The notes beneath the pieces were generated by a model. The model was not told the DNA's origin. It saw nothing but the letters and a program-made list of their open reading frames with translations, and searched no databases. Below, in pieces: positions 35,185-44,487 of a DNA stretch of 64,000 nucleotides; the first letter of the stretch is position 1, and every line of letters starts with the position of its first letter. Source of the stretch: Geobacter sp. OR-1 (GTDB taxonomy: Bacteria; Desulfobacterota; Desulfuromonadia; Geobacterales; DSM-12255); contig NZ_BAZF01000002.1 of NCBI RefSeq assembly GCF_000813145.1, forward strand, positions 124,001 to 188,000. Reading direction: 5' to 3'. A program made the position numbers and the translations under genes.

Positions 35185-37389
35185 CTAATCCCGAAACAAG
35201 CTATCCTTAAATTTACTGGTGATATCTTCGAGCTGGTCTGTGTCGTTGAGAATATATGGGGTGATCTGGACAATCAACTCGGTCTTGGTTTCACCCTTCG
35301 AAGTTGTCTTGAACAGATTCCCCAGCAGCGGTATGTCCCCCAGGATCGGGATTTTCTGGTCGCCATTGCTCTTGTTGCTGCTGATAAGTCCGCCCAGCAG
35401 TACCGTTTCGCCGCTTTTAACTGCGAGCGTGGTCTTGATGCTGCGATTAAGGATCATGGGCGAATCGATGTTGGAGACACTGTTGTTCTGGGCCTCGCTC
35501 AACTCCTGACCGATATCGATGGTCAGAGAGCCTTCGGAGGTGATCGTAGGCTTGACCCGGAGGATGACGCCGGTATTCCGGTACTGGATGCTGCGCAGGA
35601 CACTGGGGGCGGTAGTCGTCCCTGTTCCTCCGGTGCTGCCGGTAAGATCGGCGGCGCTGGCCTCGGAGGTGACAATCGGAACCTCTGTTCCGACTGTGAT
35701 GGACGCCTCTTTTCCGTCAAGGGTGGCGATGTGCGGTGTGGAGACGATGTTGATCCGGCTGTCCTTGGCAAAGGCGTTCAGCTTGGCGGTTAAGTCTCCG
35801 CCTTGTTGCGTAACCGCGTAGCTGAACCCGCTGGTTCCGAGAGCCAGTCCACCCATGGTGCCCATAATGCCGCTGAAGACATCGCCCCCTTTGTTTATCC
35901 GGTTCTTGATGAGCCATTCCACCCCATACTGAAGATTGTCGGTGAGAGTGACCTCCATAATGGTCGCCTCAATGAGCACCTGGCGGGGCGGGGTGTCGAG
36001 CTGCTGGAGGATGTTGCGCACCAGCTTGTAATTCGGTGGGCTTGCCGAAACGACGACTGCGTTGCGCCCCTTGTCAAGAATAGCGGAAAAGCTTTTGTTG
36101 GGTATGGCAGTTGAACCGGCCGATGGGGGGGCGGGCTTGGCTGCAGTTGCCGGTGAGGCTGAAAGTGGCTGACCGGTTTGGCTGGGAGCGCCCACCCCAC
36201 CGGAAAGGGATTTCAACACGTCGACCAGCTCCTCTGCCGGACGATTTTTCGGATGGTACACGAACAGCTGCAGCTCATCACCCAGAGACTCAACAGTGTC
36301 CAACTTCTCCTTCCAGGTAAGGACCGCATCGAGCCACTCCTTGTTCTGCGAAACCAGCAGCAAGGCATTGATCTTCTCAAATGGGACTGTCAACAGTCCG
36401 GGATCGTTCGGGCTCTTGCCAACAGGAATCCCCATGGTAGGGAGGACTTCACGCATCTTCTTGTCGAAATCCAAAGCATTCACATAATCGAAATAGAGCA
36501 GGCTGATGCTCCGCTGGGAAAACGTGACCCGGTCGAGCTGATTGAACAGTGCGACAATTTTTCGCAGCGAGGCCACGCTGCCGGAAACGGCAATGGCCTG
36601 ACTGGCGGTTAATGCCTCAATCCGGACATCGCTCCCAAACTGCAGCTGTTTGACAATCTGCATAATCTGGTTGCTCGATACATAACTGGGAGTCAGGACC
36701 AGGGTGATCCGCTTCTGGGGGGAGAGTTGGGGGACCGTGTTCCCCACGTAGATATCCGGTGATGCCGCAACCTTTTCCTGCGCCCCTCCTTCTTTCCCTA
36801 CGAAGAGCATCTGGTTTTCTTCCTTGATGCTCAGCTTGTTCTTGCGGAGCAAGTCGACGGCAAACGGGAAAAAGGCCTTGCCGGGCATCTTGCTGTTCAT
36901 GTTGAGGTTTATTTTTTCGCGGGCAGACTGCACATCCTGCGAGATGGTGTAATTAAGCTTGAGAACTTCACCGAAGGCCAAATTGACAAAATCGTAAAGT
37001 GGCATGTTTTCGACGACTATCTGCACATCTCCCGCTGCAGCCTGCGCGGTCAACTCTAAGGGTTTTTGCGGCTCTTCCTCCGAAGAGTCTACGTTTTCGA
37101 CCCTTCGCGAGGCAACCGGTTCCGATGGCGCTGCGACAGCCTCTTTTTGAAGCGGATTGGGTATGGTTATTATTTTTACTACAGGTTTTTGCTGTGCTGC
37201 CTTAGGTGCTGCAACTGTGTCAGCAGATTTCTCATCTATCCGTGCTTCCGGAGCTTCGGAGTCCCCGGAGGCTTCGAAGAACTCCTTGAAATAAGGCGGT
37301 GTCGGCTTTTGGCCGGCACACCCCCCCAGAATGAGAGAGCTGCCAAATATCAGCATCAGAATGTTATTTAATCTTTTTCTTGCCGGCAT
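35185..37389 (-). CDS. gspD: Type II secretion secretin GspD
   Basis: The outer-membrane gate of the secretion machine. About 734 residues from the ATG at 37387-37389 (MPARKRLNNILMLIFGSSLI then GGCAGQ, a lipoprotein signal with lipobox ILGGC), preceded by AGGGA. It has an N0 domain (~110-190), N1-type repeats (RITLVLTPSYVSSNQIMQIV, VYHPKNRPAEELVDVLKSL), a Pro/Ala/Ser linker, then the secretin barrel with VSTPHIATLDGKEASITVGT, SGETVLLGGLISS and IPILGDIPLLGNLF. Lipidated secretins can self-target without a pilotin. Neighbouring gspE-M genes assign it to type II secretion rather than to type IV pili. Confidence 0.92.
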   Translation of the reverse strand: MPARKRLNNILMLIFGSSLILGGCAGQKPTPPYFKEFFEASGDSEAPEARIDEKSADTVAAPKAAQQKPVVKIITIPNPLQKEAVAAPSEPVASRRVENVDSSEEEPQKPLELTAQAAAGDVQIVVENMPLYDFVNLAFGEVLKLNYTISQDVQSAREKINLNMNSKMPGKAFFPFAVDLLRKNKLSIKEENQMLFVGKEGGAQEKVAASPDIYVGNTVPQLSPQKRITLVLTPSYVSSNQIMQIVKQLQFGSDVRIEALTASQAIAVSGSVASLRKIVALFNQLDRVTFSQRSISLLYFDYVNALDFDKKMREVLPTMGIPVGKSPNDPGLLTVPFEKINALLLVSQNKEWLDAVLTWKEKLDTVESLGDELQLFVYHPKNRPAEELVDVLKSLSGGVGAPSQTGQPLSASPATAAKPAPPSAGSTAIPNKSFSAILDKGRNAVVVSASPPNYKLVRNILQQLDTPPRQVLIEATIMEVTLTDNLQYGVEWLIKNRINKGGDVFSGIMGTMGGLALGTSGFSYAVTQQGGDLTAKLNAFAKDSRINIVSTPHIATLDGKEASITVGTEVPIVTSEASAADLTGSTGGTGTTTAPSVLRSIQYRNTGVILRVKPTITSEGSLTIDIGQELSEAQNNSVSNIDSPMILNRSIKTTLAVKSGETVLLGGLISSNKSNGDQKIPILGDIPLLGNLFKTTSKGETKTELIVQITPYILNDTDQLEDITSKFKDSLFRD

Positions 37390-37921
37390 ATTGGTCCCTG
37401 TTTGCATATAAGATGCGCAGATCAAAAGTGATCGGTTTCTTTTCGGTTCGCGCCTCGAGCCTAACACTGGCTGGGGTAATGGCGCGGACATACAGCTCTT
37501 CGTCAACCTGGTCGCCTTGGCCGAGTATTTTGAGTTTTTTCAATCCGGTGTTGTAAAAGATTGCCCTGCGGCTCTCCCCGCGGGTCAGCACTCCCTGGAA
37601 CTCCCAGCGCTCGTTGGGCCGGTCCGATCGGCGCAATGATTCGAAACGTCCGTTACTATTCATGGTGTAGAACGGCTTGAACATCTCCTTCAGACTCGGC
37701 AACGCCCCCATCGCCCCAGAAGGCTTCAGGTTCCATAGGTCAGGAGAGGCAAGCACCCCTTTGGAGGCTGGAGCCACGCGCAGTCGCGTGGCTACTTCAA
37801 GCGCAGGGGGTGATGCCGCCACATTAATCCCCGGAGTGGACGTGCTCATCTGCTGTAAATTATAGATCGCCGAACCGAGGGCCGACAGGATGGTCACAAT
37901 AACGACAGATCGGCGGCTCAT
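37364..37921 (-). CDS. gspC: GspC-like inner-membrane secretion protein
   Basis: 185 residues. One N-terminal helix (~5-24), a Pro/Ala/Ser-rich periplasmic stretch, then a compact domain with WEFQGVLTRGESRRAIFYN and LGQGDQVDEELYVRAITPAS, the layout of the GspC HR domain that contacts GspD. The C-terminal PDZ or coiled-coil part of classical GspC is missing. It overlaps gspD by 26 bp and gspM by 4. The assignment is by position, topology and strand pattern, so it is less sure than its neighbours; a PilP-like reading is also possible. Confidence 0.65.
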   Translation of the reverse strand: MSRRSVVIVTILSALGSAIYNLQQMSTSTPGINVAASPPALEVATRLRVAPASKGVLASPDLWNLKPSGAMGALPSLKEMFKPFYTMNSNGRFESLRRSDRPNERWEFQGVLTRGESRRAIFYNTGLKKLKILGQGDQVDEELYVRAITPASVRLEARTEKKPITFDLRILYANRDQYAGKKKIK

Positions 37922-38451
37922 GGCGCATTGCCCCGCTTAAAGGCCACCAGCGCGAGATTGAGTGTCAGATACTGATCCTGGAATTTAGTCACCGATGCCC
38001 GTTCAACTTTGACAAAACGGCTGCCATTTTGCAGCTTGCGGAGGAATGGATCAATTTCGGCCGGCCCTCCTTTAAGTACAAAGCTCATCGGTATCCTGGT
38101 CAATCCGCTTACTGGGTCGGTGACCGGCTCGCCCCAGGTCGAAGTCACGATCTCCATACGGGTCTGGGTTGCCGCTGTTCTGACAGTGTCCTGCAGATCG
38201 ACCAGCGCCATACTTGAACTGGTCGTTATAGGATATAGATACCTTTCATTCGCCTCAGCAACCGTTCCGGCCGAACTGATGCGCCGCTCGATCTCTGATC
38301 TTCCGGCCTTCAGGGCTTTTTGGGCGGCTATCTGGCTTTCGACAACGGTGAGCCGGGTCTGCATCAGCTCTATACTTTCCCGTGCCGGCTTGACAAATAA
38401 GATGAAAACAGCAGTCACTAGCAGCAACAACAGCAGCCAACGGTCCTTCAT
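37918..38451 (-). CDS. gspM: GspM/PilO-like inner-membrane protein
   Basis: 177 residues: a single N-terminal helix (LLLLLLVTAVFILFVKPA), a coiled-coil stretch (~25-65), then a small ferredoxin-like periplasmic fold (IPMSFVLKGGPAEIDPFLRK). This is the architecture of GspM and PilO, which dimerise with GspL or PilN in the assembly platform. It overlaps gspL and the GspC-like gene by four bases each. Confidence 0.75.
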   Translation of the reverse strand: MKDRWLLLLLLVTAVFILFVKPARESIELMQTRLTVVESQIAAQKALKAGRSEIERRISSAGTVAEANERYLYPITTSSSMALVDLQDTVRTAATQTRMEIVTSTWGEPVTDPVSGLTRIPMSFVLKGGPAEIDPFLRKLQNGSRFVKVERASVTKFQDQYLTLNLALVAFKRGNAP

Positions 38452-39443
38452 GCCCCCTGCCCTCCTGCCGCAAGCGGCCGAAGCGTGATTGACAGGTTGT
38501 AGAAATTGAACTCCGGCATTTTACTGTCTTTGATGGACGAAAGGAGCTTGGCCTCCTCGAATACCCCTGTTGCCAGCAACTCCTTGATGATAGCAGCTTC
38601 AGACGTTTTCAGGCCGGTCCAGACCGTAAGCCGGTTGTCACTGAACTCGACCGAGTTCAGATATCCGGCATGACGCTGTATGACACTGGCAAGTACGGAC
38701 AGGGCCTGGTAAAAATCAGGATATCTTTGTTCTCTGGAAATAAAGTCATTCCAGTAGGCCCCCTGCCCTCTCACCTGTTCCAGTGAGGAATGAACCGATG
38801 AATTCTCCCGTTTGAGCTGCGCTAGCTGGCGGTTTTTTTCGCCAACTAGGGCCTCCATCCGTTGAGCCTCGTAGAAAGTGAATCCAGCTGTTACCAGCAG
38901 TACTGCTATCAAGGGCGCCTTGACAATGGAGACCACCTTTTCAAGGACATTTATGGGATTGAACTGAAAATCAACAAACTGGATGATGTCCGACGGCTTG
39001 ACACTGAACCGGGCTGTCGGCTCAAGTCGGATCAGCTCCGCCTGGCCGAGCGAATATTCCCTTTTGAGGAGTTCTAGCGAAGCGTCCAGGCCTGATGTTC
39101 CTCTGAGGAGGGCCTGCACCTGGAGTTCTCCATGCGCGATTCCGGTCATATGGGTGATACCGTTTCGCGGCAGAAGCACAAGCGCGTTCTGGCGATCCCT
39201 GAAAAAGCGGTACAAGAGATAGGCTTCGGGGATAAGAATCCCGTTTGTAGTTGAAGCCGATTTATCGTAATACCAGATATAAATCTTTGTGTCGGTCTGC
39301 CACGAAAGATGACTGCTGTTCCTGTAAGGAGACTGATGCCCGTAATTGAGATCGATGACCTGCCTGGTAAGACGGGCCTTTTTCGGCTTTTCGAAGATTC
39401 TGAGATAGGTATCTTCAAGTGGGATTATGGAATATATACTCAT
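38448..39443 (-). CDS. gspL: GspL-like assembly platform protein
   Basis: 331 residues from the ATG at 39441-39443, which has GGAGG six bases upstream. A cytoplasmic actin-like domain (~1-185) precedes one membrane helix (APLIAVLLVTAGFTFYEAQR), a coiled coil (KNRQLAQLKRENSSVHSSLE) and a short periplasmic domain (~240-330) with SVEFSDNRLTVWTG. GspL ties the ATPase GspE to the inner-membrane platform. Identification relies on topology and on its place between gspK and gspM. Confidence 0.78.
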   Translation of the reverse strand: MSIYSIIPLEDTYLRIFEKPKKARLTRQVIDLNYGHQSPYRNSSHLSWQTDTKIYIWYYDKSASTTNGILIPEAYLLYRFFRDRQNALVLLPRNGITHMTGIAHGELQVQALLRGTSGLDASLELLKREYSLGQAELIRLEPTARFSVKPSDIIQFVDFQFNPINVLEKVVSIVKAPLIAVLLVTAGFTFYEAQRMEALVGEKNRQLAQLKRENSSVHSSLEQVRGQGAYWNDFISREQRYPDFYQALSVLASVIQRHAGYLNSVEFSDNRLTVWTGLKTSEAAIIKELLATGVFEEAKLLSSIKDSKMPEFNFYNLSITLRPLAAGGQGA

Positions 39444-39477
39444 GGTGTTCCTCCGGCAGTTCTGGAGAGAATGCCGG

Positions 39478-40401
39478 TCATTCGTCATACTTTTCTACGG
39501 TATAAGGCCTGTCTTGTCCCGGCTTGAATCGTATGAGGGCCTTGACCGCATCACCGGCAGCGCTGATCCGGGTACGAATGTCGATTGCCACGGTAAGAGA
39601 AGGAAAATTTGTAATATATTCATCATCAAAAGTCAAAGTATTTGCTGATGCGGCGAGAAGATCAGCATGGGTCAACACGCCGGTTTTCCCCCGCAACATC
39701 ACGAGTCTCTTGGCAATATCCAGATCAATATTCAGGACTGACGCAATCAGCGTGGCATCAGCGGTATTGAGATTGATTCTGCCACCAGCCGTTTCGAGCA
39801 TTTCGTTTCTCACCAGGTTATAGACCGGACCGCGCCACCCCTTGACGAGTTCCAGTTCGCCAATAGTCTGGATGAAGCGGTTGTTTCGCGACTGGTATGT
39901 TTTGGAGCTTTCGGAACGGTAATAGTACACTTCCGCTCCGTTCAGTCGTTTCAGATCATCCTCATCGCCCCAGTCCAGGAGAGAGTCGACCGCAATAGCG
40001 ACGTCCGGCGCTCCCAGGCCACCTGAACGCAACATCCGCTGCAGATACGTGCTGATAGGCGGCCAGATCCCAAGCCTGCCGGCGCTGTCCTGAAGCCTGA
40101 TTTCGCTGTTACTCGCCATAATGGGGTCCCCTCGCAGACTGAGCAGCAGCGGTAACTCTTTCTGGCCGCTCAGATTCTCCAGATTCCATGAGGTGAACCT
40201 GCCGGTGCTGCCGATATATTTAAGCTTCTCCAACTGGGAGCCGGATTCGAGGCGTGCCTGCAGTTTGTCCATCAACTGCTGAGAGGTGGACAGTATTTCG
40301 CGGGAGACCGACACCGCATAAAGGGCCAATGAAACTGCCACCATCATCAGCACCAGGACGATGATGAGAACCGAACCTTCCTGATGGTTAGAGCGGCTCA
40401 T
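39478..40401 (-). CDS. gspK: Minor pseudopilin GspK
   Basis: 307 residues. The N-terminal class III signal is NHQEGSVLIIVLVLMMVAVS; it lacks the Glu at +5 found in the other pseudopilins, as is usual for GspK. The large globular domain includes DSAGRLGIWPP, AVDSLLDWGDEDD and the helix-hairpin-helix region RINLNTADATLIASVLNID. GspK caps the tip of the pseudopilus with GspI and GspJ. It overlaps gspJ by 14 bp. Confidence 0.92.
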   Translation of the reverse strand: MSRSNHQEGSVLIIVLVLMMVAVSLALYAVSVSREILSTSQQLMDKLQARLESGSQLEKLKYIGSTGRFTSWNLENLSGQKELPLLLSLRGDPIMASNSEIRLQDSAGRLGIWPPISTYLQRMLRSGGLGAPDVAIAVDSLLDWGDEDDLKRLNGAEVYYYRSESSKTYQSRNNRFIQTIGELELVKGWRGPVYNLVRNEMLETAGGRINLNTADATLIASVLNIDLDIAKRLVMLRGKTGVLTHADLLAASANTLTFDDEYITNFPSLTVAIDIRTRISAAGDAVKALIRFKPGQDRPYTVEKYDE

Positions 40402-41035
40402 TCAGCCCTCGTACAATCTGGTGCTTGTCCGAAAAATCTGCCGGTATCCGATAATAGAACTCCTGAGTGCCCCTCTCCCTGGTCACGGACATTTTCACCA
40501 GTGAAGGAAGCGTTTCCTTCATGGTGGCTTGAGGCTTGCTTTCGGCGACATACTCCAGCCTCATACCCTTTGCCTCAGGGAATATAACGGTTGTCGATTT
40601 CTTCCCGGTTGCCATCGATGGTGAGAGATAGTCGGAATCGTCAGCATACAAGGGGATTTCGTCTATCACCACAGCGCCGTTACGCAGTGCGATCCTGCAT
40701 AATGCATAATCGGACCCGGAAATCGGTTTCGACGATACGAACGTGAGTTGTTCCGGCTCGCCGTAATAATAGATATAGAACTTCTTGTCCCGGTTGAACA
40801 TGTCATGCCGTTCTGCAAGATAGACGTTGGTGGACGCGATACAGTCGCGTAAGGTGGAGTTTAATCGGGTTTCTTCGGCAAAAGGGGCGTTGAGATGGCG
40901 GAAAATCCCGAAAGAAAAGCGGAGCGAGAACATGGCCATGCCGACCACCAGCGAAAAGATGGTGATTGCCACCAACAGTTCCACAAGAGTAAAGCCGTTA
41001 GGTTTAGTCTTTCGAGGCTTCAAAGCGCTTTTCAT
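40388..41035 (-). CDS. gspJ: Minor pseudopilin GspJ
   Basis: 215 residues from the ATG at 41033-41035. Prepilin signal KPNGFTLVELLVAITIFSLV with cleavage after Gly and Glu at +5, then a C-terminal globular domain with ALCRIALRNGAVVIDEIPLY and LRLEYVAE-like strands (MRLEYVAESKPQATMKE). The start overlaps gspI by 32 bp, which is long, but later starts would lose the prepilin leader. Confidence 0.88.
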   Translation of the reverse strand: MKSALKPRKTKPNGFTLVELLVAITIFSLVVGMAMFSLRFSFGIFRHLNAPFAEETRLNSTLRDCIASTNVYLAERHDMFNRDKKFYIYYYGEPEQLTFVSSKPISGSDYALCRIALRNGAVVIDEIPLYADDSDYLSPSMATGKKSTTVIFPEAKGMRLEYVAESKPQATMKETLPSLVKMSVTRERGTQEFYYRIPADFSDKHQIVRGLNEPL

Positions 41036-41450
41036 ACTGGGTCTTGTAAAATTCAAACTCCCTGCCTTCCACATCCAGATGGATACTGAACAGCGTAATC
41101 AGAAAAACGCCCTTATTGCCGCTCTGCCCCTCTTCTTCTCCGAAAACATAATTGTTGGCACTCTCCACCTTCCGGCAGTTGTACTGGTAGTTGAGCCCGT
41201 TGAGAGCTCCCTTGACCGGCATGCCTTCATTCAGGCGCTCGTTCATGATCCTGTCACGTAGAGAGAGAACTGTGGTGTAAAGCTGTTCATAATGGGTCAG
41301 TTTCTCCCGCTGAAGGGCAAACTGCCGTACCGCCGCCGTAACAGTTACGATGGATATCACCATGATCAGAGTGGCAATCAGCACCTCCACCAGGGTAAAG
41401 CCGGCACTACTTTTTGTCAGCCGACGAATATTGTTTTTGGGGAAGGCCAT
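41004..41450 (-). CDS. gspI: Minor pseudopilin GspI
   Basis: 148 residues from the ATG at 41448-41450. Prepilin signal SSAGFTLVEVLIATLIMVIS, then an amphipathic helix (AVRQFALQREKLTHYEQLYT) and a small beta domain. GspI starts the pseudopilus tip complex. It overlaps gspH at its start and gspJ at its end. Confidence 0.85.
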   Translation of the reverse strand: MAFPKNNIRRLTKSSAGFTLVEVLIATLIMVISIVTVTAAVRQFALQREKLTHYEQLYTTVLSLRDRIMNERLNEGMPVKGALNGLNYQYNCRKVESANNYVFGEEEGQSGNKGVFLITLFSIHLDVEGREFEFYKTQYEKRFEASKD

Positions 41451-41640
41451 CAGAGATAAACCGTGCAAAGGATTCTTTCTTTATGGACCGGTCTGATGAA
41501 GCTTTTTCAAGCTGAGCATCGAACTTGTCCCGTATGCCGAACAGGCTGGGATAAACCAGCGCCACGCTGATGGAGATCAGTACCAGGACCACCAGCATCT
41601 CTACCAGGGTAAACCCTTTAGTCCTGGTATGACGAGGCAT
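41407..41640 (-). CDS. gspH: Short GspH-like pseudopilin
   Basis: 77 residues from the ATG at 41638-41640 (TGATG junction with gspF). The prepilin signal RTKGFTLVEMLVVLVLISIS is intact, and a helix with DKFDAQLEKASSDRSIKKES follows, but the protein ends where GspH (usually ~150-190 residues) would begin its beta domain. The stop overlaps the gspI start by 44 bp, and I see no continuation in another frame. Either a naturally minimal H subunit or an old truncation. Confidence 0.7.
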   Translation of the reverse strand: MPRHTRTKGFTLVEMLVVLVLISISVALVYPSLFGIRDKFDAQLEKASSDRSIKKESFARFISDGLPQKQYSSADKK

Positions 41641-42842
41641 CACAGCGCCACATCGCCCAGGCTGACCACCGACAACATGATGGAGATGACGACCAATGCA
41701 ATAAAAAATCCGACGAATACTATTATAAGCGGTTCGAGCAGGCCGAGGGCCCTGGCAATGCCGGTCTTGAAGTTGTCCAGATAACGTTTGCCGAGTGTTT
41801 CGAAGATCTCTCCCATGCGGGCCGAGTTCTCGCCAACCACCACCAGCGAAACGGCATCTTCCGGCATCATGTCGTTGCTGCTCCAGACCTGGCTGATGCG
41901 ATGCCCTTTCCGGACTTCGTCATTGGTTTCTGACAGAAGGTTTATCAGTTTTTCGCTGCCGACCACCGCAGCCGAGAGCTTGAGGGCGCGGCTTACATCC
42001 ACCCCACCACCGAGCATGGAACCGAGTGATGAAAAGAGGTTTGCCAGATCGGAGAGCAGCATATAATCACCCACCAGCGGCAGGGTATAGGCCCATTTTT
42101 TGAAACGCTTTACAAATGCCGGCGTTGAGGCCAGCCAGATAATGACGCCGATGACCGCTACGCCGACCAGGGTAATCAGCGGGAAATGGGCATTCAGGAA
42201 CTTGCCGTAGCCAATGGTCAGCTTCGAGATGGCCGGCAGTTTGGCCAGTTCGGCAGCGGTAAAGATCTTGGCGAACCTGGGGAGAATGAATCCGCAGACA
42301 ATAACCACCGTTACCATGCTCATGGCGACCAGGAACAGGGGGTAGGAAATTGCCGATTTGATCTCCTTGATCAGCGAGAACTTGAATTCCAGGTATTCCA
42401 GCAGATTCTTGAAAGCATTCTTCAGGTCGCCGATCTCTTCGCCCACCGCCAGGATATTGATATACAGCTCGCCGCCCCCGAAACCGTGCTGATCGAAGCC
42501 GCTACGCAGCGCCGCGGAAAACTGATGACCTTCTTTAATGCGGGCCAGGGTGCCTTCCCAGAAATCGTGAACCGACTGCTTGCGCGTATTCTTGATCAGG
42601 GTCGCGATCGCCTGGTCCAGCTTGATGCCGGCCGAAACCAGGTGATACAGCTCTTCGCTATTGTTCTTGAAATCCTTGAGGGTGTATCGACCGCGCCGCA
42701 TTGATTTGCGGTCTTCTTTGATGGAGGTGAGGATGATCCCCTTGTCGCGGATTTCATTAACCAGATCTTCTTTGATGCCGAACATGGTTCCGGAGACCTT
42801 GTCCCCGTTTTTGTTCAGACCCTCATAGCTGTATCGGTTCAA
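41640..42842 (-). CDS. gspF: Type II secretion platform protein GspF
   Basis: 400 residues with the duplicated GspF domain: two cytoplasmic helical bundles (~60-165 and ~265-365) and three membrane helices (AISYPLFLVAMSMVTVVIVC, FPLITLVGVAVIGVIIWLAS and the C-terminal LLEPLIIVFVGFFIALVVIS). GEEIGDLKNAFKNLLEYLE is typical. It anchors the platform and passes movement from GspE to the pseudopilins. The ATG overlaps the gspE stop by four bases. Confidence 0.95.
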   Translation of the reverse strand: MNRYSYEGLNKNGDKVSGTMFGIKEDLVNEIRDKGIILTSIKEDRKSMRRGRYTLKDFKNNSEELYHLVSAGIKLDQAIATLIKNTRKQSVHDFWEGTLARIKEGHQFSAALRSGFDQHGFGGGELYINILAVGEEIGDLKNAFKNLLEYLEFKFSLIKEIKSAISYPLFLVAMSMVTVVIVCGFILPRFAKIFTAAELAKLPAISKLTIGYGKFLNAHFPLITLVGVAVIGVIIWLASTPAFVKRFKKWAYTLPLVGDYMLLSDLANLFSSLGSMLGGGVDVSRALKLSAAVVGSEKLINLLSETNDEVRKGHRISQVWSSNDMMPEDAVSLVVVGENSARMGEIFETLGKRYLDNFKTGIARALGLLEPLIIVFVGFFIALVVISIMLSVVSLGDVAL

Positions 42843-44482
42843 TGAGCGACCCTCAAGACTTCCTCGACAGTTGTCAAGCCGGCCAGTACCTTGAGCAGGC
42901 CATCCTGCAGTATGGTGCGGTGCCCGATCCGGTTCATGTCGTCAAAACTCTTGTCATGATCGAACCTGTCCTGCAGTTCCGAAGTGAACGGAGCAATTTC
43001 GGCAATGACCATTCGCCCCCGATAACCGCTGCCGCTACAGATCTCGCATCCGACTGCACGCTTGGGGGACTTAACAAAATCCGGCATATTTTGTAAAAGG
43101 GCGTCGAGCCCGTAGCGAACGGCATATTCTTCCGGAAAGGGCGCCGGCTGGGAACACGCCGGGCAGAGCCGCCTCACCAGACGCTGCGCCATGATGCCGA
43201 CAATCGTTGATTTGAGTAGGAACATCTCGCAACCCATGTCCAAAAGCCTGGTAATGGAGGCAAGGGCACTGTTGGTATGCAGGGTGGAGACAACCAGGTG
43301 ACCGGTGAGTGCCGCCTGCATGGCAATTTCCGCAGTTTCGGCATCGCGGATCTCGCCCACCATGATGATATCCGGGTCCTGGCGCAGGATGCTGCGCAGG
43401 GCGCTGGCAAAGGTATAGTCGATCTCCGGCCGGATGTTGATCTGGCTGATCCCCTTGAACTCATACTCTACCGGGTTTTCTGCCGTGATGATCTTGACCC
43501 GGTCGGAATTCAATCGCGATAGCACCGCGTAGAGGGTTGTGGTCTTGCCTGAGCCGGTGGGACCGGTAGTAAGAAACACGCCGCTGGTTTTACGGGTAAC
43601 TTCATTGATGAGTTCGATATGATCCGGAAAGAACCCAAGGCTTTCCAGGGAGTAATCGATATCTTCCTTGCCCAGAAGCCTCATTACGAGGCTCTCGCCA
43701 AACTGGGTCGGCACCGAGGAGACCCGGATGTCGATCTCCTTGCCGGCGATGCGCATGGAGATGCGGCCATCCTGGGGGATGCGGTGTTCGGCAATGTTCA
43801 TCCCCGAAATTAGTTTCAGCCTGGTAATTACCGCCAATTTGAGACTCTGGGCCACGATTTCAACCGTGGTCAGGATGCCGTCAACCCTCAGACGCACTTT
43901 CATAGCGCCCCGCAGGGACTCAAAATGAATATCGGATGCATTCAGTTCCATCGCCTTGGTCAACAGGCTGTTGACCAGCTTGATTACCGGGGCTTCCGAT
44001 GCCAGTTCCTTGAGCTTGTCGATCTCATCATCGGCATTGACGTATTCGCCGGATGTCACCAACTCCTCGTCCAGCGAGACCAGCAGCTGTTTTAGCGCTT
44101 CTTCCCTGACCAGTGACGGCTGCACCCGCTTGCCGGTGATGCTTTCAAGCAATGAATACGTTGTTATATTGAGTGGATTGGTAGTAAGGATATGCAGAGA
44201 AGAATCGTCTTCGGCAAACGGAAAGATCTGCTGCTCGCGCAAAAAACGCGGATCCAGCGGCAGATGCAGGTGGGCAATGCCTTCTACGGAACGCAGGTAC
44301 GGAATCGCCAGCTGCTGGGAAAGTGTCTCCAGTAACTGATCTTCGGTAATTACCCCCATGTTGAGGAGAATCGAGCCGATCCGGCCGCCGTACCCCTTCT
44401 GAATATCGAGAGCCCGCTTGATGGAATCTTCGTCACACCACGAATTCTTCAGCAACAGTTCGCCGAACAACTGCTTAGTCAT
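42839..44482 (-). CDS. gspE: Type II secretion ATPase GspE
   Basis: 547 residues from the ATG at 44480-44482 (GGAG nine bases upstream). N-terminal GspE/MshE-like domains (~1-150) precede the ATPase domain with Walker A GPTGSGKTTT, the Asp box, RSILRQDPDIIMVGEIRD (Walker B) and the His box in LVVSTLHTN. A four-cysteine zinc motif follows (CPAC...CEIC). It powers pseudopilus growth at the inner face of the membrane. Second gene of the operon, five bp after gspG. Confidence 0.96.
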   Translation of the reverse strand: MTKQLFGELLLKNSWCDEDSIKRALDIQKGYGGRIGSILLNMGVITEDQLLETLSQQLAIPYLRSVEGIAHLHLPLDPRFLREQQIFPFAEDDSSLHILTTNPLNITTYSLLESITGKRVQPSLVREEALKQLLVSLDEELVTSGEYVNADDEIDKLKELASEAPVIKLVNSLLTKAMELNASDIHFESLRGAMKVRLRVDGILTTVEIVAQSLKLAVITRLKLISGMNIAEHRIPQDGRISMRIAGKEIDIRVSSVPTQFGESLVMRLLGKEDIDYSLESLGFFPDHIELINEVTRKTSGVFLTTGPTGSGKTTTLYAVLSRLNSDRVKIITAENPVEYEFKGISQINIRPEIDYTFASALRSILRQDPDIIMVGEIRDAETAEIAMQAALTGHLVVSTLHTNSALASITRLLDMGCEMFLLKSTIVGIMAQRLVRRLCPACSQPAPFPEEYAVRYGLDALLQNMPDFVKSPKRAVGCEICSGSGYRGRMVIAEIAPFTSELQDRFDHDKSFDDMNRIGHRTILQDGLLKVLAGLTTVEEVLRVAH

Positions 44483-44487
44483 GACAG

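Noticed and set aside
35185-37389. PilQ, the type IV pilus secretin
   Set aside because: The surrounding genes are gspE-F-G-H-I-J-K-L-M, and there are no pilM-N-O-P genes or AMIN domains.
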